Notes: a model not told the origin generated them from the sequence alone. Positions 9,015 to 22,234 are shown, numbered from the stretch's first letter. The stretch: DNA of 64,000 bases from JAHEGP01 sp963792875 (GCA_963792875.1 CAWBXV010000006.1:620001-684000); one strand, 5' to 3'. Numbers and translations are program-made.

Positions 9015-10043
9015 TCAGATTGCGCTTCGCTTCGATACCAGTTCAGCCATCCTTTCGAGCTGTGTCATCGTGCCCAAGGTGACGAGTTTGTCATCTGCCT
9101 GGAGTGCCAGGTCTGGGTCGGGGTTGGGAATGACCGCCGCGCCGCGCATGATGACGAGTACGCTGGCGCCGGTGCGTTCGCGCAGGCGCAGTGCGGCGAT
9201 GGTTTGGCCTGCCGCTGCGCTGCCCTCGCTGATCTGGATACCCTCCAGGTTGAGGCTCTCCTGGCCGCGCTTGAAGACGGTGTCAAAAAAATCGACCACG
9301 GTGGGACTGAGAATGAGGTGCGCGAGTCGCCGCCCGCCGATGGCATAGGGGCTGATCGCCCGATTGGCGCCGGCTCGGTGCAACTTCGCGATAGTGGAGT
9401 CGTTGACCGCCCGCGAGACGATATAGAGCTTGGGGTTGAGCGAACGCGCAGACAGCACGATGTAGACGTTGTTAGCGTCGTCTCCCGTGGTCACGATCAG
9501 GCCCATGGCGCGTGCAATGCCGGCGCTTTCCAGCACCTCGTCGTTGGACGCATCACCCTGGATGATGAGGCACTCCCGGTGTTGCGCCAGCGCCATGGCC
9601 TCGGGGCGCGGATCGATCACCACGCACTCTCTGCCTGATTCCTGCAATTCAATCACCGCCTGCATGCCCACGCGCCCAAGCCCGGCGACGATGACGTGAT
9701 CGCTCAGCGTGTCGATTTTTCGCTGCATCTTGCGCACTCCCAGTGGGTCCAGCAGGCGGCTCGCCAGCAGATTGTCCATCACGATGCCGAAGCTGTAAAA
9801 GAGGCTGCCGATCCCCGTGACCGCAATGAACATGGTAAACAATCGACCTTCGCTGTCGAGGTGAATCACTTCCTCGTAGCCGACGGTGGTTATGGTTATC
9901 ACCGTCATGTAGAGCGCATCGAGCAAGGTCGCGCCTTGGTCTCTGCCCAGCCACAGGTATCCGAGCGTTCCGATCGCTGTGGTCAGGCCTACCAGCCCGA
10001 TGGCCACCAGTGAATGATGCTTGGTCTCGGTCAAGTAGCCCAT
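9015..10043 (-). CDS. Two-TM potassium channel with RCK (TrkA-N) domain
   Basis: 342 residues: TM1 about 11-32, pore helix and selectivity filter TVGYEE (53-58), TM2 about 68-95, then a Rossmann fold (HVIVAGLGRVG, 116-126) and a TrkA-C-like end. This is the MthK/Kch style of a ligand-gated K+ channel in the inner membrane. Start taken at the Met of MGYLTETKH; the frame stays open to 10109 but that extension is not channel-like. It follows anmK on the same strand after 124 bases. Confidence 0.9.
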   Translation of the reverse strand: MGYLTETKHHSLVAIGLVGLTTAIGTLGYLWLGRDQGATLLDALYMTVITITTVGYEEVIHLDSEGRLFTMFIAVTGIGSLFYSFGIVMDNLLASRLLDPLGVRKMQRKIDTLSDHVIVAGLGRVGMQAVIELQESGRECVVIDPRPEAMALAQHRECLIIQGDASNDEVLESAGIARAMGLIVTTGDDANNVYIVLSARSLNPKLYIVSRAVNDSTIAKLHRAGANRAISPYAIGGRRLAHLILSPTVVDFFDTVFKRGQESLNLEGIQISEGSAAAGQTIAALRLRERTGASVLVIMRGAAVIPNPDPDLALQADDKLVTLGTMTQLERMAELVSKRSAI

Positions 10044-10167
10044 GGCGGAGTGTGCTCCCGGTATGCTCGCGCTTGCTGCGTAATACCAAAGGCGAGCGCC
10101 AGGCTGCAAAGTCGGTGCTGAGGCCCGGCGCGACTGATTGAGCGAAAGCGCGGCGTGCTGTGGGCGT

Positions 10168-11301
10168 TCACACCTGGTAGATGCCCCCCAGGATGCGTTC
10201 GCCGCTGGCGCCGGTGAGGGTGGGATGGTTGCCGGGGAGACCCTTCAGGCATTGCCTCGCGAGCCATGCAAAAGCAGCCGCTTCTACCCAGTCAGGGGGG
10301 ATGCCGAGCCGATCCGTCGCATAGATTGGCATGGGTTGCAGCAGGCGGGCCAGGCGTGATCGGAGATGAGCGTTGTGAGCGCCGCCGCCGCACAGGTAGG
10401 CCTCGTCGATCGGTTGTTCGCACCGATGGAGCGCCATGGCGATGCTGCGAGCGGTGAACTCTACCAGCGTCGCCTGCACATCGGCGGGTTGTCTGACGCC
10501 GGCAGGATGGTCGGACAGCATCGTCTCCAGCCAGCGCAGATTGAACATTTCGCGCCCCGTGCTCTTGGGTGGGGGGGCATCGAAGTAGGGGTGGTGGATC
10601 AGCGCATCGAGCAGTTCGTCCGATACCGTGCCGGTCGCGCCCCAGGCACCGTCGCGGTCGAAATTCTTCCCGAGGCATGCGTCGATCCAGCCGTCCAGCA
10701 GGGCGTTGCCGGGGCCCGTGTCGTATCCGGCCAGCAGTCGCCGGCCCTGCAGCAGCGTGACGTTGGCCATGCCGCCGATATTGACGATGGCGCGATTGAC
10801 CCCCGGCAGGCTGAATGCCGCCTGATGGAACCGCGGAACCAGCGGTGCGCCCTGCCCGCCCGCCGCGACCTCCCGACGGCGAAAGTCGGCTACCGTCGTG
10901 ATCCCGGTGACTTCGGCGATGGTATTGGGGTCGCCGATCTGCAGCGAAAAAGCATGCTGCCCCTGGCGCAGCGTGGATGGCGGTCGGTGCCTGATGGTCT
11001 GCCCGTGGCTTCCGATAGCACGGACCGCGCGCTTATCCATGCCCGCTTTCGCCAGAACGGCGATAGCGGCATTGGCGAAGGCGAGGCCCAGTTGACGGTC
11101 CAGTGCCCCCACCCGCTCGATTTCATCGTCTCCCGGGGCGCTCAGCGAGAGAATCGCAGCGCGGGTCGGCGCGTCGATGGGTTCGTCGTGCCAGGCGGTG
11201 AGTCTTACCTCGCCCGCTGAAAACTCGACGAGTGCGGCGTCGATGGAGTCGACGCTGGTCCCCGACATCAGTCCGATATAGAACTCTGCTGCTGCAGGCA
11301 T
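10168..11301 (-). CDS. anmK: Anhydro-N-acetylmuramic acid kinase
   Basis: Cytoplasmic kinase that opens and phosphorylates 1,6-anhydroMurNAc from recycled peptidoglycan to MurNAc-6-P. 377 residues, family length. The N-terminal GLMSGTSVDSIDAAL and the central VNIGGMANVT and DTGPGNALLDGW motifs are diagnostic. It lies 161 bases downstream of the M23 endopeptidase on the same strand, so a wall-cutting and a wall-recycling enzyme are neighbours, an arrangement shared with Pseudomonas. Confidence 0.97.
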   Translation of the reverse strand: MPAAAEFYIGLMSGTSVDSIDAALVEFSAGEVRLTAWHDEPIDAPTRAAILSLSAPGDDEIERVGALDRQLGLAFANAAIAVLAKAGMDKRAVRAIGSHGQTIRHRPPSTLRQGQHAFSLQIGDPNTIAEVTGITTVADFRRREVAAGGQGAPLVPRFHQAAFSLPGVNRAIVNIGGMANVTLLQGRRLLAGYDTGPGNALLDGWIDACLGKNFDRDGAWGATGTVSDELLDALIHHPYFDAPPPKSTGREMFNLRWLETMLSDHPAGVRQPADVQATLVEFTARSIAMALHRCEQPIDEAYLCGGGAHNAHLRSRLARLLQPMPIYATDRLGIPPDWVEAAAFAWLARQCLKGLPGNHPTLTGASGERILGGIYQV

Positions 11302-11462
11302 CTGAAACTCTGATAATTTCCGGGTGAGAAAAGCAGTCTTCTACCCTGCAGGGGCTTCCGGCAGGGACGACGCGCCAACCCGAGTGCGTCGGCACGGCGG
11401 TACATCATCTCTCCCGGCACCTGGAGCCGCTTGCCGCGCGCGTGGTGGCGACGTTGCGGCGC

Positions 11463-12911
11463 CTAGTTCACGGCAGGGCCGGCCGGGGCTGTTGCGGCCG
11501 CCGCATACGATCGCTGGTGTGCGGCCAGATTGAGCTCCTGCGGCTGAATTTCTGCCAGAAAGCGCGGCATCTCAGCTTTTGAAATCGCCTTGGCCTTGGG
11601 GAATCGCTGGTGTACCTGGCTGGGATTGTAGTGAGTGCCGTTCAGCAGAAACTCGTAGTGCAGGTGGGGCCCGGTCGCGTACCCGGTGGAGCCTACCTGG
11701 CCGATGGCTTGGCCCTGCTTGACGCGCTGGCCGGTGCGTACGGCCTTCTTGTGCAGGTGCAGGTACTTGGTGACAAAACCATCACCGTGGTCGATGAACA
11801 GGAAGTTGCCATTGGCGCGCGAATAGCCAGCCTGTGTGACGCGGCCGGCCCCTGTCGCATAGACCGGCGTGCCGCGCGCCGCTGCATAGTCGATGCCGCG
11901 ATGAGGCCGTTTGGTCTTGAATATCGGGTGCAGCCGCGCCAGGTTGAAACTGGAGCTGATGCGGTTAAAAGCCACCGGCGCCCGCAGGAAGGCCTTCTGC
12001 ATACTGACGCCGCTTTCATTGAAGTAGCCCGTCTCGCCGTTGCGATCGGTATATTGGTAGGCCTTGTATTGGGTGCCACGATTTGTGAAGGTCGCCGCCA
12101 CGATCTGGCCGGCGTCGTACTTGCTGCCGTCGAGATAGTGTTCTTCGTACAGGACGCTGAAGGAGTCACCGCTTCTAATGTCATAGACAAAGTCAATGAC
12201 ACCGCCGAAAATATTGGCCAGGCCCATGATGACGCTATGGGGCAGGCTGGCTTTGTCGCCAGCGTTGAAGAGATTGTCGGTGATCACCGCGGTACTGTAC
12301 TGCAGCTTGATTTCGGTTTCGCGCAGGGACCTGCTCGCGGCGAAGCCGGTGCCATCGCGTTCGATGATCAGCGTTTCCAGCGGAGACTTGGTATAGCGCA
12401 CCGCCTGCAGTTGCCCGTCCAGAATCTGTACGCCCAGTTCCTCGCCGGGGTGCAGGCTGCGTAAATCCTTCGCTTGTGGCGAGCTCTTGATCAGTTGGTG
12501 GACGACGCTGTCGTTCAGGCCGACGCGCTGGAATAATCGGGATAAGCTATCGCCGGGACGGACTGGCAGGGTCATCCACGTTGCAGAGGGCAAAGGTTCG
12601 GGTTCGCTGCGGACAGCGGCGTCGGCCGTCGGGGGGGGCGGCGCGTCTGCCTGTGACGACGAGATCGCTATGCCTCGCGCGGGCTCTTTGTCGGCGGGCA
12701 CCGTCTCCGCCGGCATTGGTGGTGATTCCGCTGGCAGGTCGAGCTCAATGGGTATCGCGCGCCGTTGTTCTTGCGCAATATTGGCGGGCGACGACACTGA
12801 GAACGCGGCGATTATCGAGCCGATGAAAAAGACCGCGGCAACGTGCTGTTTCGGAAAACCATGGGGCAGGAGCTTATTGTATCGTACCCCGGCTATATTT
12901 CGGAGATACAT
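11463..12911 (-). CDS. Peptidoglycan DD-endopeptidase, M23 family, MepM/YebA-like
   Basis: 482 residues. One membrane anchor at about 24-45, a Pro/Ala-rich linker (about 60-110), a LysM/OapA-like domain around 112-175, and a C-terminal LytM (M23) zinc peptidase domain. Metal ligands are visible as H337 and D341 (HRGID) and H418 in HLHYE, with H416 as catalytic His. It should cut peptide cross-links in the periplasm so new wall can be inserted. Length and domain order fit MepM rather than an EnvC-type activator, since the active site is intact. An AT-rich stretch just upstream (12915-12965) probably holds its promoter. Confidence 0.93.
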   Translation of the reverse strand: MYLRNIAGVRYNKLLPHGFPKQHVAAVFFIGSIIAAFSVSSPANIAQEQRRAIPIELDLPAESPPMPAETVPADKEPARGIAISSSQADAPPPPTADAAVRSEPEPLPSATWMTLPVRPGDSLSRLFQRVGLNDSVVHQLIKSSPQAKDLRSLHPGEELGVQILDGQLQAVRYTKSPLETLIIERDGTGFAASRSLRETEIKLQYSTAVITDNLFNAGDKASLPHSVIMGLANIFGGVIDFVYDIRSGDSFSVLYEEHYLDGSKYDAGQIVAATFTNRGTQYKAYQYTDRNGETGYFNESGVSMQKAFLRAPVAFNRISSSFNLARLHPIFKTKRPHRGIDYAAARGTPVYATGAGRVTQAGYSRANGNFLFIDHGDGFVTKYLHLHKKAVRTGQRVKQGQAIGQVGSTGYATGPHLHYEFLLNGTHYNPSQVHQRFPKAKAISKAEMPRFLAEIQPQELNLAAHQRSYAAAATAPAGPAVN

Positions 12912-13036
12912 GAGTTTTCTCTTCTAACTTTATAATTCATTGGTGTTTTTTATAAAGTATATCACCTATCCAGCAGGGAGATAGCGTTTTTAGGTCGACC
13001 CTCAAGCAGTCGACCCGGCGTTGGTGGCCGGGTTCT

Positions 13037-13064
13037 CATCGCTACTGAGACATCGCTACTGAGA
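13037..13064. repeat. Perfect 14-bp tandem duplication
   Basis: CATCGCTACTGAGA occurs twice back to back with no mismatch. It is in non-coding sequence upstream of tyrS. Probably a slippage duplication; no function can be assigned. Confidence 0.9.
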
Positions 13065-13238
13065 GCGGGTGCGCCCATTGTGTATGCCGGTTGGGCATGG
13101 GTGCCCGGGACGGCGGGCAAGGTGGCGCGGAATTGCCGGAGGGTGGACGAGGCTTTGCGGCGATGCCCAGGAAAAATGGCTGCAGGGCGCAGTGCCGGTG
13201 CGACTTGATCGCGCCCTGCTGTGACCCAGGTCGTAGGC

Positions 13239-13266
13239 TTGAATTTCTAGCGGATTGATGTATGGT
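13239..13266 (+). promoter_or_regulatory. Putative sigma-70 promoter of tyrS
   Basis: TTGAAT, 16-bp spacer, TATGGT, about 65 bases before the tyrS ATG. Both boxes are imperfect; supported mainly by location. Confidence 0.45.
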
Positions 13267-13330
13267 CCGCCTCTCGCTGCCCCGAGGGCGCGGAGTGCCC
13301 GTCCATGAAACCTGGAGCAATGGCGTAATA

Positions 13331-14638
13331 ATGACTCTGATGGATAACCCGCTGCTGGATGAGTTGGCGCATCGCGAACTCGTAGCGCAGATGACGGCTG
13401 GTCCCGAACTGGCAGCCCACTTGAGCAGTGACCGGCGCACGGTGTATTGCGGTTTTGACCCTACGGCAGACAGTCTTCACATCGGTAGTCTGGTGCCGCT
13501 GCTGGCGCTGAGGCGGTTTCAGTTGGCCGGGCATCGCCCCATCGCTCTGGTGGGCGGCGCCACGGGGTTGATCGGCGATCCGAGTTTCAAATCACAGGAG
13601 CGCCAGCTCAATTCACCCGATGTGGTGCTGGGATGGCTGGAGAAAATCAAGGCACAGGTGTGCCGGTTCGTGGATTTCGACGCGGGTGAAAATGCAGCTA
13701 TCGTCGTCAACAACCTGGATTGGATCGGAGGCATGGATTTGCTCACCTTTCTCCGGGACGTCGGCAAGCACTTTGCGGTCAATCAGATGATCAAGAAGGA
13801 GTCGGTCAAGCAGCGGATCGAGCGCGAGGGCGAGGGCATCTCCTTCACTGAGTTTACGTACATGGTGCTGCAGTCGTTTGATTTTGCCGAGTTGAGCCAG
13901 CGCCATGACTGCACGGTCCAGGTGGGCGGGTCCGACCAGTGGGGCAATATTACTGGCGGTATCGATCTGGCCCGGCGTATGTATGGCGCGCAGGTGTATG
14001 GCTTGACGTTGCCGCTGGTCACCAAGGCGGACGGCAGCAAATTCGGCAAGACCGAGTCTGGTACCGTATGGTTGGACCCGGCGCGAACGTCCCCGTACGC
14101 GTTCTATCAGTTCTGGCTCAATGCCGCTGATGCGGATGTGTATCGGTTTCTGCGCTACTTCACTTTCCTTTCCCCTGACGATATCGCCGCTGTGGAAGTC
14201 GCCGACCGGCAACGGTCCGGGCGACCCGAGGCGCAGGAGATGCTCGCCCGAGAGGTTTGCGAGCTGGTTCATGGTCGTGAGGGGCTCCGAGCGGCGCGGC
14301 GTATCTCAGAGGCGTTGTTTGATGGCGACCTCGGGCGACTCTCCGAGTCTGACTGTCAGCAGTTGCGCCTGGATGGGTTGCCATGTTCGGGCCTGGGTGG
14401 CGGTGCGCTGCAGGGCAGTTCGCTGGCTTCGCTGCTCACCGAGTGTGGTGTCGCTAAGTCCGGCAAGCAGGTGAAAGATGCGTTGTCCAGCGGTGGGCTC
14501 ACCGTCAACGGTAGTCGTCTGTGTGCTGAAGACAACATGGTGCCGCAGGCGGTCTTTGCGCCAGAGAGGGCGCTCTTTGGTCGATACTTTATCGTCAGGC
14601 TGGGGAAAAAGCGCTACCATATGTTCGTCCGGGAATGA
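13331..14638 (+). CDS. tyrS: Tyrosyl-tRNA synthetase
   Basis: Class I synthetase charging tRNA-Tyr. 435 residues with HIGS motif LHIGS (50-53), the Tyr/tRNA-binding QVGGSDQWGNI, the KMSKS-loop equivalent KFGKT (237-241) and a C-terminal S4-like RNA-binding domain. ATG at 13331 is chosen because MTLMDNPLLDEL begins the conserved N terminus; the earlier open frame is unlike TyrS. A GGAG lies 13 bases upstream, a rather long spacing. It precedes the rRNA operon, as in Pseudomonas. Confidence 0.97.
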   Translation: MTLMDNPLLDELAHRELVAQMTAGPELAAHLSSDRRTVYCGFDPTADSLHIGSLVPLLALRRFQLAGHRPIALVGGATGLIGDPSFKSQERQLNSPDVVLGWLEKIKAQVCRFVDFDAGENAAIVVNNLDWIGGMDLLTFLRDVGKHFAVNQMIKKESVKQRIEREGEGISFTEFTYMVLQSFDFAELSQRHDCTVQVGGSDQWGNITGGIDLARRMYGAQVYGLTLPLVTKADGSKFGKTESGTVWLDPARTSPYAFYQFWLNAADADVYRFLRYFTFLSPDDIAAVEVADRQRSGRPEAQEMLAREVCELVHGREGLRAARRISEALFDGDLGRLSESDCQQLRLDGLPCSGLGGGALQGSSLASLLTECGVAKSGKQVKDALSSGGLTVNGSRLCAEDNMVPQAVFAPERALFGRYFIVRLGKKRYHMFVRE

Positions 14639-14718
14639 CGGGCGGTAGGTGGCGTTGGCATTCTCGCGGTGCCGGGAAGAGACCCCTCAAAAAAATAGCC
14701 GTCATTTCAGATAAAGTG

Positions 14719-14748
14719 TTGGACGGCGGTAGGGCTCCTCCCTATAAT
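14719..14748 (+). promoter_or_regulatory. rRNA operon promoter P1
   Basis: TTGGAC, 18-bp spacer, consensus TATAAT at 14743-14748, followed by the GC-rich discriminator GCGCCCC. This discriminator type is known to make promoters sensitive to ppGpp/DksA and growth rate. It is about 385 bases before the 16S start. Confidence 0.75.
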
Positions 14749-14885
14749 GCGCCCCACTTCGACAGGGAACGCGTCGGAGGGGCTGTAGAGGAAAGGGAAT
14801 TCGGTTAGGATGTTGTAGTGGGTTCTGCGGTATTTTGGTGGGGCCCGGGGTTGAGAAGTTTTTTTGAGAGGTTTTCAAAAAGACG

Positions 14886-14913
14886 TTGACAAGCCCGCGA
14901 CGATCCGTAGAAT
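14886..14913 (+). promoter_or_regulatory. rRNA operon promoter P2
   Basis: Consensus TTGACA, 16-bp spacer, TAGAAT at 14908-14913, discriminator ACGCGCC. It lies 138 bases after the P1 -10 box, the tandem layout of gammaproteobacterial rrn operons. Confidence 0.8.
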
Positions 14914-14974
14914 ACGCGCCTCGCCTGAAGGCAACAGCAGATCAGGCAAGTGGTTGACCCCAGCGGCAACCCGG

Positions 14975-14985
14975 TTGTTTAACAA
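14975..14985 (+). promoter_or_regulatory. boxA antitermination site in the rRNA leader
   Basis: TTGTTTAACAA closely matches the rrn boxA core (CTCTTTAACAA in E. coli). The RNA binds NusB/NusE to make polymerase resistant to Rho. It sits between P2 and the 16S processing stem. Confidence 0.75.
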
Positions 14986-14986
14986 G

Positions 14987-15021
14987 TCGATCAGGCAATT
15001 TGTGTGGGTACTTGCGAGGAT
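14987..15021 (+). other. 5' arm of the 16S precursor processing stem
   Basis: This 35-base arm is complementary, with a few mismatches, to 16696-16730 just past the 16S 3' end. The two flank the whole 16S gene and form the long duplex that RNase III cuts in rrn precursors. Confidence 0.85.
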
Positions 15022-15132
15022 GATTGGCAACAATTATCAGGAGCAAGTAACTCGCGATTCATGAGAATGACGCGTACTGCGAGCTTCTGAGCCGGTTTAG
15101 GGTATCCGGGCAACTGGAACCCTGCAGAAATT

Positions 15133-16681
<1,549 letters not shown>

Positions 16682-16775
16682 ACCGAAAGCTGGTTATCCT
16701 TGTAAGTGCTCACACAAATTGCCTGATCGAAGAAAGCCCGTGGTGGCGGGTCGCTACAGGCCCGTTGTTAGTTTC

Positions 16776-16852
<77 letters not shown>

Positions 16853-16872
16853 GAAGCCAGGAAGTAGATTTT

Positions 16873-16948
16873 GGGGCTATAGCTCAGCTGGGAGAGCGCC
16901 TGCCTTGCACGCAGGAGGTCCGCGGTTCGATCCCGCGTAGCTCCACCA
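16873..16948 (+). tRNA. tRNA-Ala (TGC)
   Basis: 76 bases. Acceptor GGGGCTA pairs with TAGCTCC (one G-T pair). The anticodon loop TTGCACG gives TGC, and CCA is encoded. Ile-Ala spacer tRNAs are the usual pair in gammaproteobacterial rrn operons. Confidence 0.97.
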
Positions 16949-16971
16949 CGTACCACGGGTCGGTACAGAAT

Positions 16972-17002
16972 TCAGAGATAAGGCCAGGTGTTTTATCTCT
17001 GA
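16972..17002 (+). other. Hairpin in the 16S-23S spacer
   Basis: TCAGAGATAA and TTATCTCTGA form a 10-bp stem around an 11-base loop, 23 bases after tRNA-Ala. Likely a precursor-folding or processing element. Confidence 0.5.
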
Positions 17003-17038
17003 GTTTTGCGCTCAGTCTTCGGGTTTTACACCCGGGGA

Positions 17039-17050
17039 GCTTTTTAACAA
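17039..17050 (+). promoter_or_regulatory. boxA site in the 16S-23S spacer
   Basis: GCTTTTTAACAA is a close match to rrn boxA. A second boxA before 23S re-arms the antitermination complex in E. coli-type operons. The remaining spacer sequence shows no gene. Confidence 0.75.
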
Positions 17051-17180
17051 GTAAGAGATCAAGCCAAGTTTGAAATGCATGGTATACAAGCATTGTAAAT
17101 TGTGATTTCAAGCGTTGAAACCGGCGGTGCCAGGCCTTTGGCCTGAGCACGAGAACCAGTCATGGCGTCATAGATTCTTT

Positions 17181-17188
17181 GGATATAT

Positions 17189-17195
<7 letters not shown>
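17181..17195 (+). other. 5' arm of the 23S precursor processing stem
   Basis: GGATATATGGCCAAG is perfectly complementary to 20077-20091 (CTTGGCCATATATCC). The stem closes the 23S precursor and is the expected RNase III target; it overlaps both mature ends. Confidence 0.88.
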
Positions 17196-20085
<2,890 letters not shown>

Positions 20086-20194
20086 ATATCCAAGTGATTT
20101 ATGGCCATGACTGGAAACGGTTTCAACAATGAAATCACCGGCTTGATCGCTTACTGTTTACATAGGTGCTGCTCGCGCAGCACCGCTACTGAAT

Positions 20195-20313
20195 TGCCTG
20201 ATGATCATAGAGAACTGGAACCACCTGACTCCATTCCGAACTCAGAAGTGAAACGGTTCATCGCCGATGGTAGTGTGGGGTTTCCCCATGTGAGAGTAGG
20301 TCATCGTCAGGCT
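20195..20313 (+). rRNA. rrf: 5S ribosomal RNA
   Basis: About 119 bases. The 5' TGCCTGATG pairs with the 3' CGTCAGGCT, and the internal CCATTCCGAACTCAGAAGTG is the conserved 5S loop region. It follows 23S after about 110 bases and is directly followed by the operon terminator. Confidence 0.96.
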
Positions 20314-20323
20314 CCCAATACCA

Positions 20324-20353
20324 CCCCGGTCTGCTCTCAGACCGGGGTTTTTT
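20324..20353 (+). terminator. Terminator of the rRNA operon
   Basis: Perfect 10-bp stem CCCCGGTCTG / CAGACCGGGG, loop CTCT, then six T. A textbook intrinsic terminator 11 bases after 5S. Confidence 0.95.
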
Positions 20354-20440
20354 GTGTCCGCGGGCTGCGGAACTCGATGACAATTCGTAGAATTTTTCCT
20401 GTCGGCTGCCGTGGAGTCGAAAAGCTGCTGCCGAGGTGGT

Positions 20441-20458
20441 TCTTGGCTTGTGCCAAGA
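20441..20458. promoter_or_regulatory. Inverted repeat upstream of birA
   Basis: TCTTGGC-TTGT-GCCAAGA, a perfect 7-bp inverted repeat 38 bases before the birA start. It could be an operator or an mRNA leader hairpin. It does not match the known BirA operator of biotin genes. Confidence 0.4.
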
Positions 20459-20495
20459 GAGTCCGGTAGTGGTCAGCGATGAAAAGGGGCCGTCC

Positions 20496-21488
20496 ATGGA
20501 GCAACTACGCATGGAGCAATTACGTGAGCTGCTGACTCTGCTCAGCGATGGGCGCTCCTATTCCGGGGAGGAAATAGGCGCGCAGCTGAACGTGACGCGG
20601 GCCGCTGTATGGAAGCAGATCAAGAAGCTTGAATCCATAGGAATTCCCATTGAGGCCTGCAGGGGCAAGGGTTACCGCATCGTCGATGGGCTGTCACTGT
20701 TGCACGAAGAGACAATAGGCCGGTTGATTTCAACGGATTCCGCCCGCTATTTGAAAGCCCTGCATGTGTTCGGAGAGCTCAATTCAACTAACGATCTTGC
20801 TCTCCAGCGTGTGCAGATGGAGCGCGCCTCAGGGCACGTGTTTCTGGCAGAGAGTCAACTGCAAGGCAAGGGCCGGCGCGGTAAACACTGGGTCAGTCCT
20901 TTTGGGGCCAATATCTACATGTCCCTGGTCATGCATTTTGACCATGGCGCCGCAGCCATCGAAGGGCTGAGTTTGGCAGTGGGTGTGGCGGTAGCACAGG
21001 CGCTGGATTTGATTGGCGTCCCCGCTGTGCGCCTCAAGTGGCCAAACGATGTCCTGTGGGATGGATGTAAGCTCGGGGGCATCCTGTTGGAGTTGGTGGG
21101 TGATCCCATGGGTGCCTGCGACGTGGTAGTCGGCGTCGGCCTCAACGTTAACATGCCAAAGCTTTGCCCGCCTGCAATTGACCAGCCGTGGATAGACTTG
21201 CGGCAGATAAGCGGTGGGCTTGTCGACCGCAATAGTGTAGCGGCCGCCCTTATCAATCAGCTGTTGCCCATGCTTGCGACGTATCAGGGTAGGGGCTTTG
21301 CGTATTATCGCCATCAATGGGAGCAGCTGGATGCCATGCGCGATAAGCCCGTCGTGCTCACTTTGTCCCAGCATCAGATCGAGGGAGTGGCGAGAGGAGT
21401 GGATGAGGGGGGCGCCATCAGGATTGAATCGCAGGGGGTGCTGCGTTCCTATCCTGCCGGTGACGTCAGCCTGCGGGTTGCCCAATGA
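20496..21488 (+). CDS. birA: Bifunctional biotin-protein ligase and biotin operon repressor
   Basis: Attaches biotin to the biotin carrier protein of acetyl-CoA carboxylase and, when loaded with biotinyl-AMP, represses biotin genes. 330 residues. The N-terminal winged helix (about 20-45, VTRAAVWKQIKKLE) is the DNA-binding part and is intact. The ligase motif GKGRRGKHW is at 124-132, KWPNDV follows, and an SH3-like C-terminal domain ends the protein. ATG at 20496 has GGGG six bases upstream; a second in-frame ATG at 20511 is possible. Its stop overlaps the coaX start. Confidence 0.96.
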   Translation: MEQLRMEQLRELLTLLSDGRSYSGEEIGAQLNVTRAAVWKQIKKLESIGIPIEACRGKGYRIVDGLSLLHEETIGRLISTDSARYLKALHVFGELNSTNDLALQRVQMERASGHVFLAESQLQGKGRRGKHWVSPFGANIYMSLVMHFDHGAAAIEGLSLAVGVAVAQALDLIGVPAVRLKWPNDVLWDGCKLGGILLELVGDPMGACDVVVGVGLNVNMPKLCPPAIDQPWIDLRQISGGLVDRNSVAAALINQLLPMLATYQGRGFAYYRHQWEQLDAMRDKPVVLTLSQHQIEGVARGVDEGGAIRIESQGVLRSYPAGDVSLRVAQ

Positions 21489-22234
21489 TCCTCGATATCG
21501 ATATGGGGAATACGCGCATCAAATGGCGCATCAACGATGTGGACGGAAGGCAATGGAGGCAGGGTGCCTGTAGTGCCATTGCCGATATGTTGGTCGATTT
21601 GTCACCGCTGCGGCACCTTCTGCGGCGGGTAAGAGTCAGTTGTGTGGGGCGCGAAGAGTTATTAGTGACGCTGGATGAGTGGCTTCATCGTCAGGATCTG
21701 CCTCCCTGCGAGAGAGCGCGTCCCACGGCGACCCTCGGGGGTGTACGCAATGGATACACGGACCACCGACAGTTGGGCGTCGATCGATGGCTGGCGCTCT
21801 GTGCAGCCTACCGGTTAGTAAGCGGTGCCTGCGTTGTGGTCGACGCCGGTAGTGCCGTCACGCTGGATGTCGTCGATGCTACCGGGTTGCACCATGGCGG
21901 ATTTATTGTGCCTGGCTTGCGCTTGTTGAAGGCGTCTCTTCGGTCGGGTACCGAGCGCGTGGCCTTCACCGAGGCAGAGGCCGGCACCGAGTATGAAAAA
22001 ACATGTGGCCTGGGGCTGGGAGATTCCACTCAGGTGGCGGTAGACCACGGCACTCTCTTCATGCTGACTGCCATGGTGGAAAAAGCTGTGCGGGATCATT
22101 GCGCGGGTTTTTCAGGGGCCAGCACGTTGATATTGACCGGGGGTGATGCCCCCATACTGGCCCGAAAGCTGTCCATACCGCACAGAGTCGTCCCCGATTT
22201 GGTTTTTCAGGGTATCGAAATCGCTCTGCCTTGA
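21485..22234 (+). CDS. coaX: Type III pantothenate kinase
   Basis: First enzyme of coenzyme A synthesis, the feedback-insensitive CoaX type rather than CoaA. 249 residues with the N-terminal phosphate-binding DMGNTRIKW, the GVDRWLAL motif and VVDAGSAVTLDVVD, all CoaX signatures. ATGA overlaps the birA stop, so the two are translationally coupled, the usual arrangement in pseudomonads. Confidence 0.96.
   Translation: MILDIDMGNTRIKWRINDVDGRQWRQGACSAIADMLVDLSPLRHLLRRVRVSCVGREELLVTLDEWLHRQDLPPCERARPTATLGGVRNGYTDHRQLGVDRWLALCAAYRLVSGACVVVDAGSAVTLDVVDATGLHHGGFIVPGLRLLKASLRSGTERVAFTEAEAGTEYEKTCGLGLGDSTQVAVDHGTLFMLTAMVEKAVRDHCAGFSGASTLILTGGDAPILARKLSIPHRVVPDLVFQGIEIALP

Larger units (their letters stand above)
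12912..13330. other. Divergent intergenic region between the M23 peptidase gene and tyrS
   Basis: 419 bases without a gene. The first about 50 bases are very AT-rich for this genome and contain TATAAA-like sequences on the minus strand, suiting a promoter for the peptidase gene. A 14-base tandem duplication lies at 13037-13064 and a likely tyrS promoter at 13239-13266. Nothing else is recognised. Confidence 0.6.

Noticed and set aside
14864..15064. 66-codon open frame in the rRNA leader
   Set aside because: It covers promoter P2, boxA and the processing stem, so it is regulatory sequence and not a gene.
20101..20469. 122-codon frame across 5S rRNA and its terminator
   Set aside because: Overlaps a structural RNA and a terminator.
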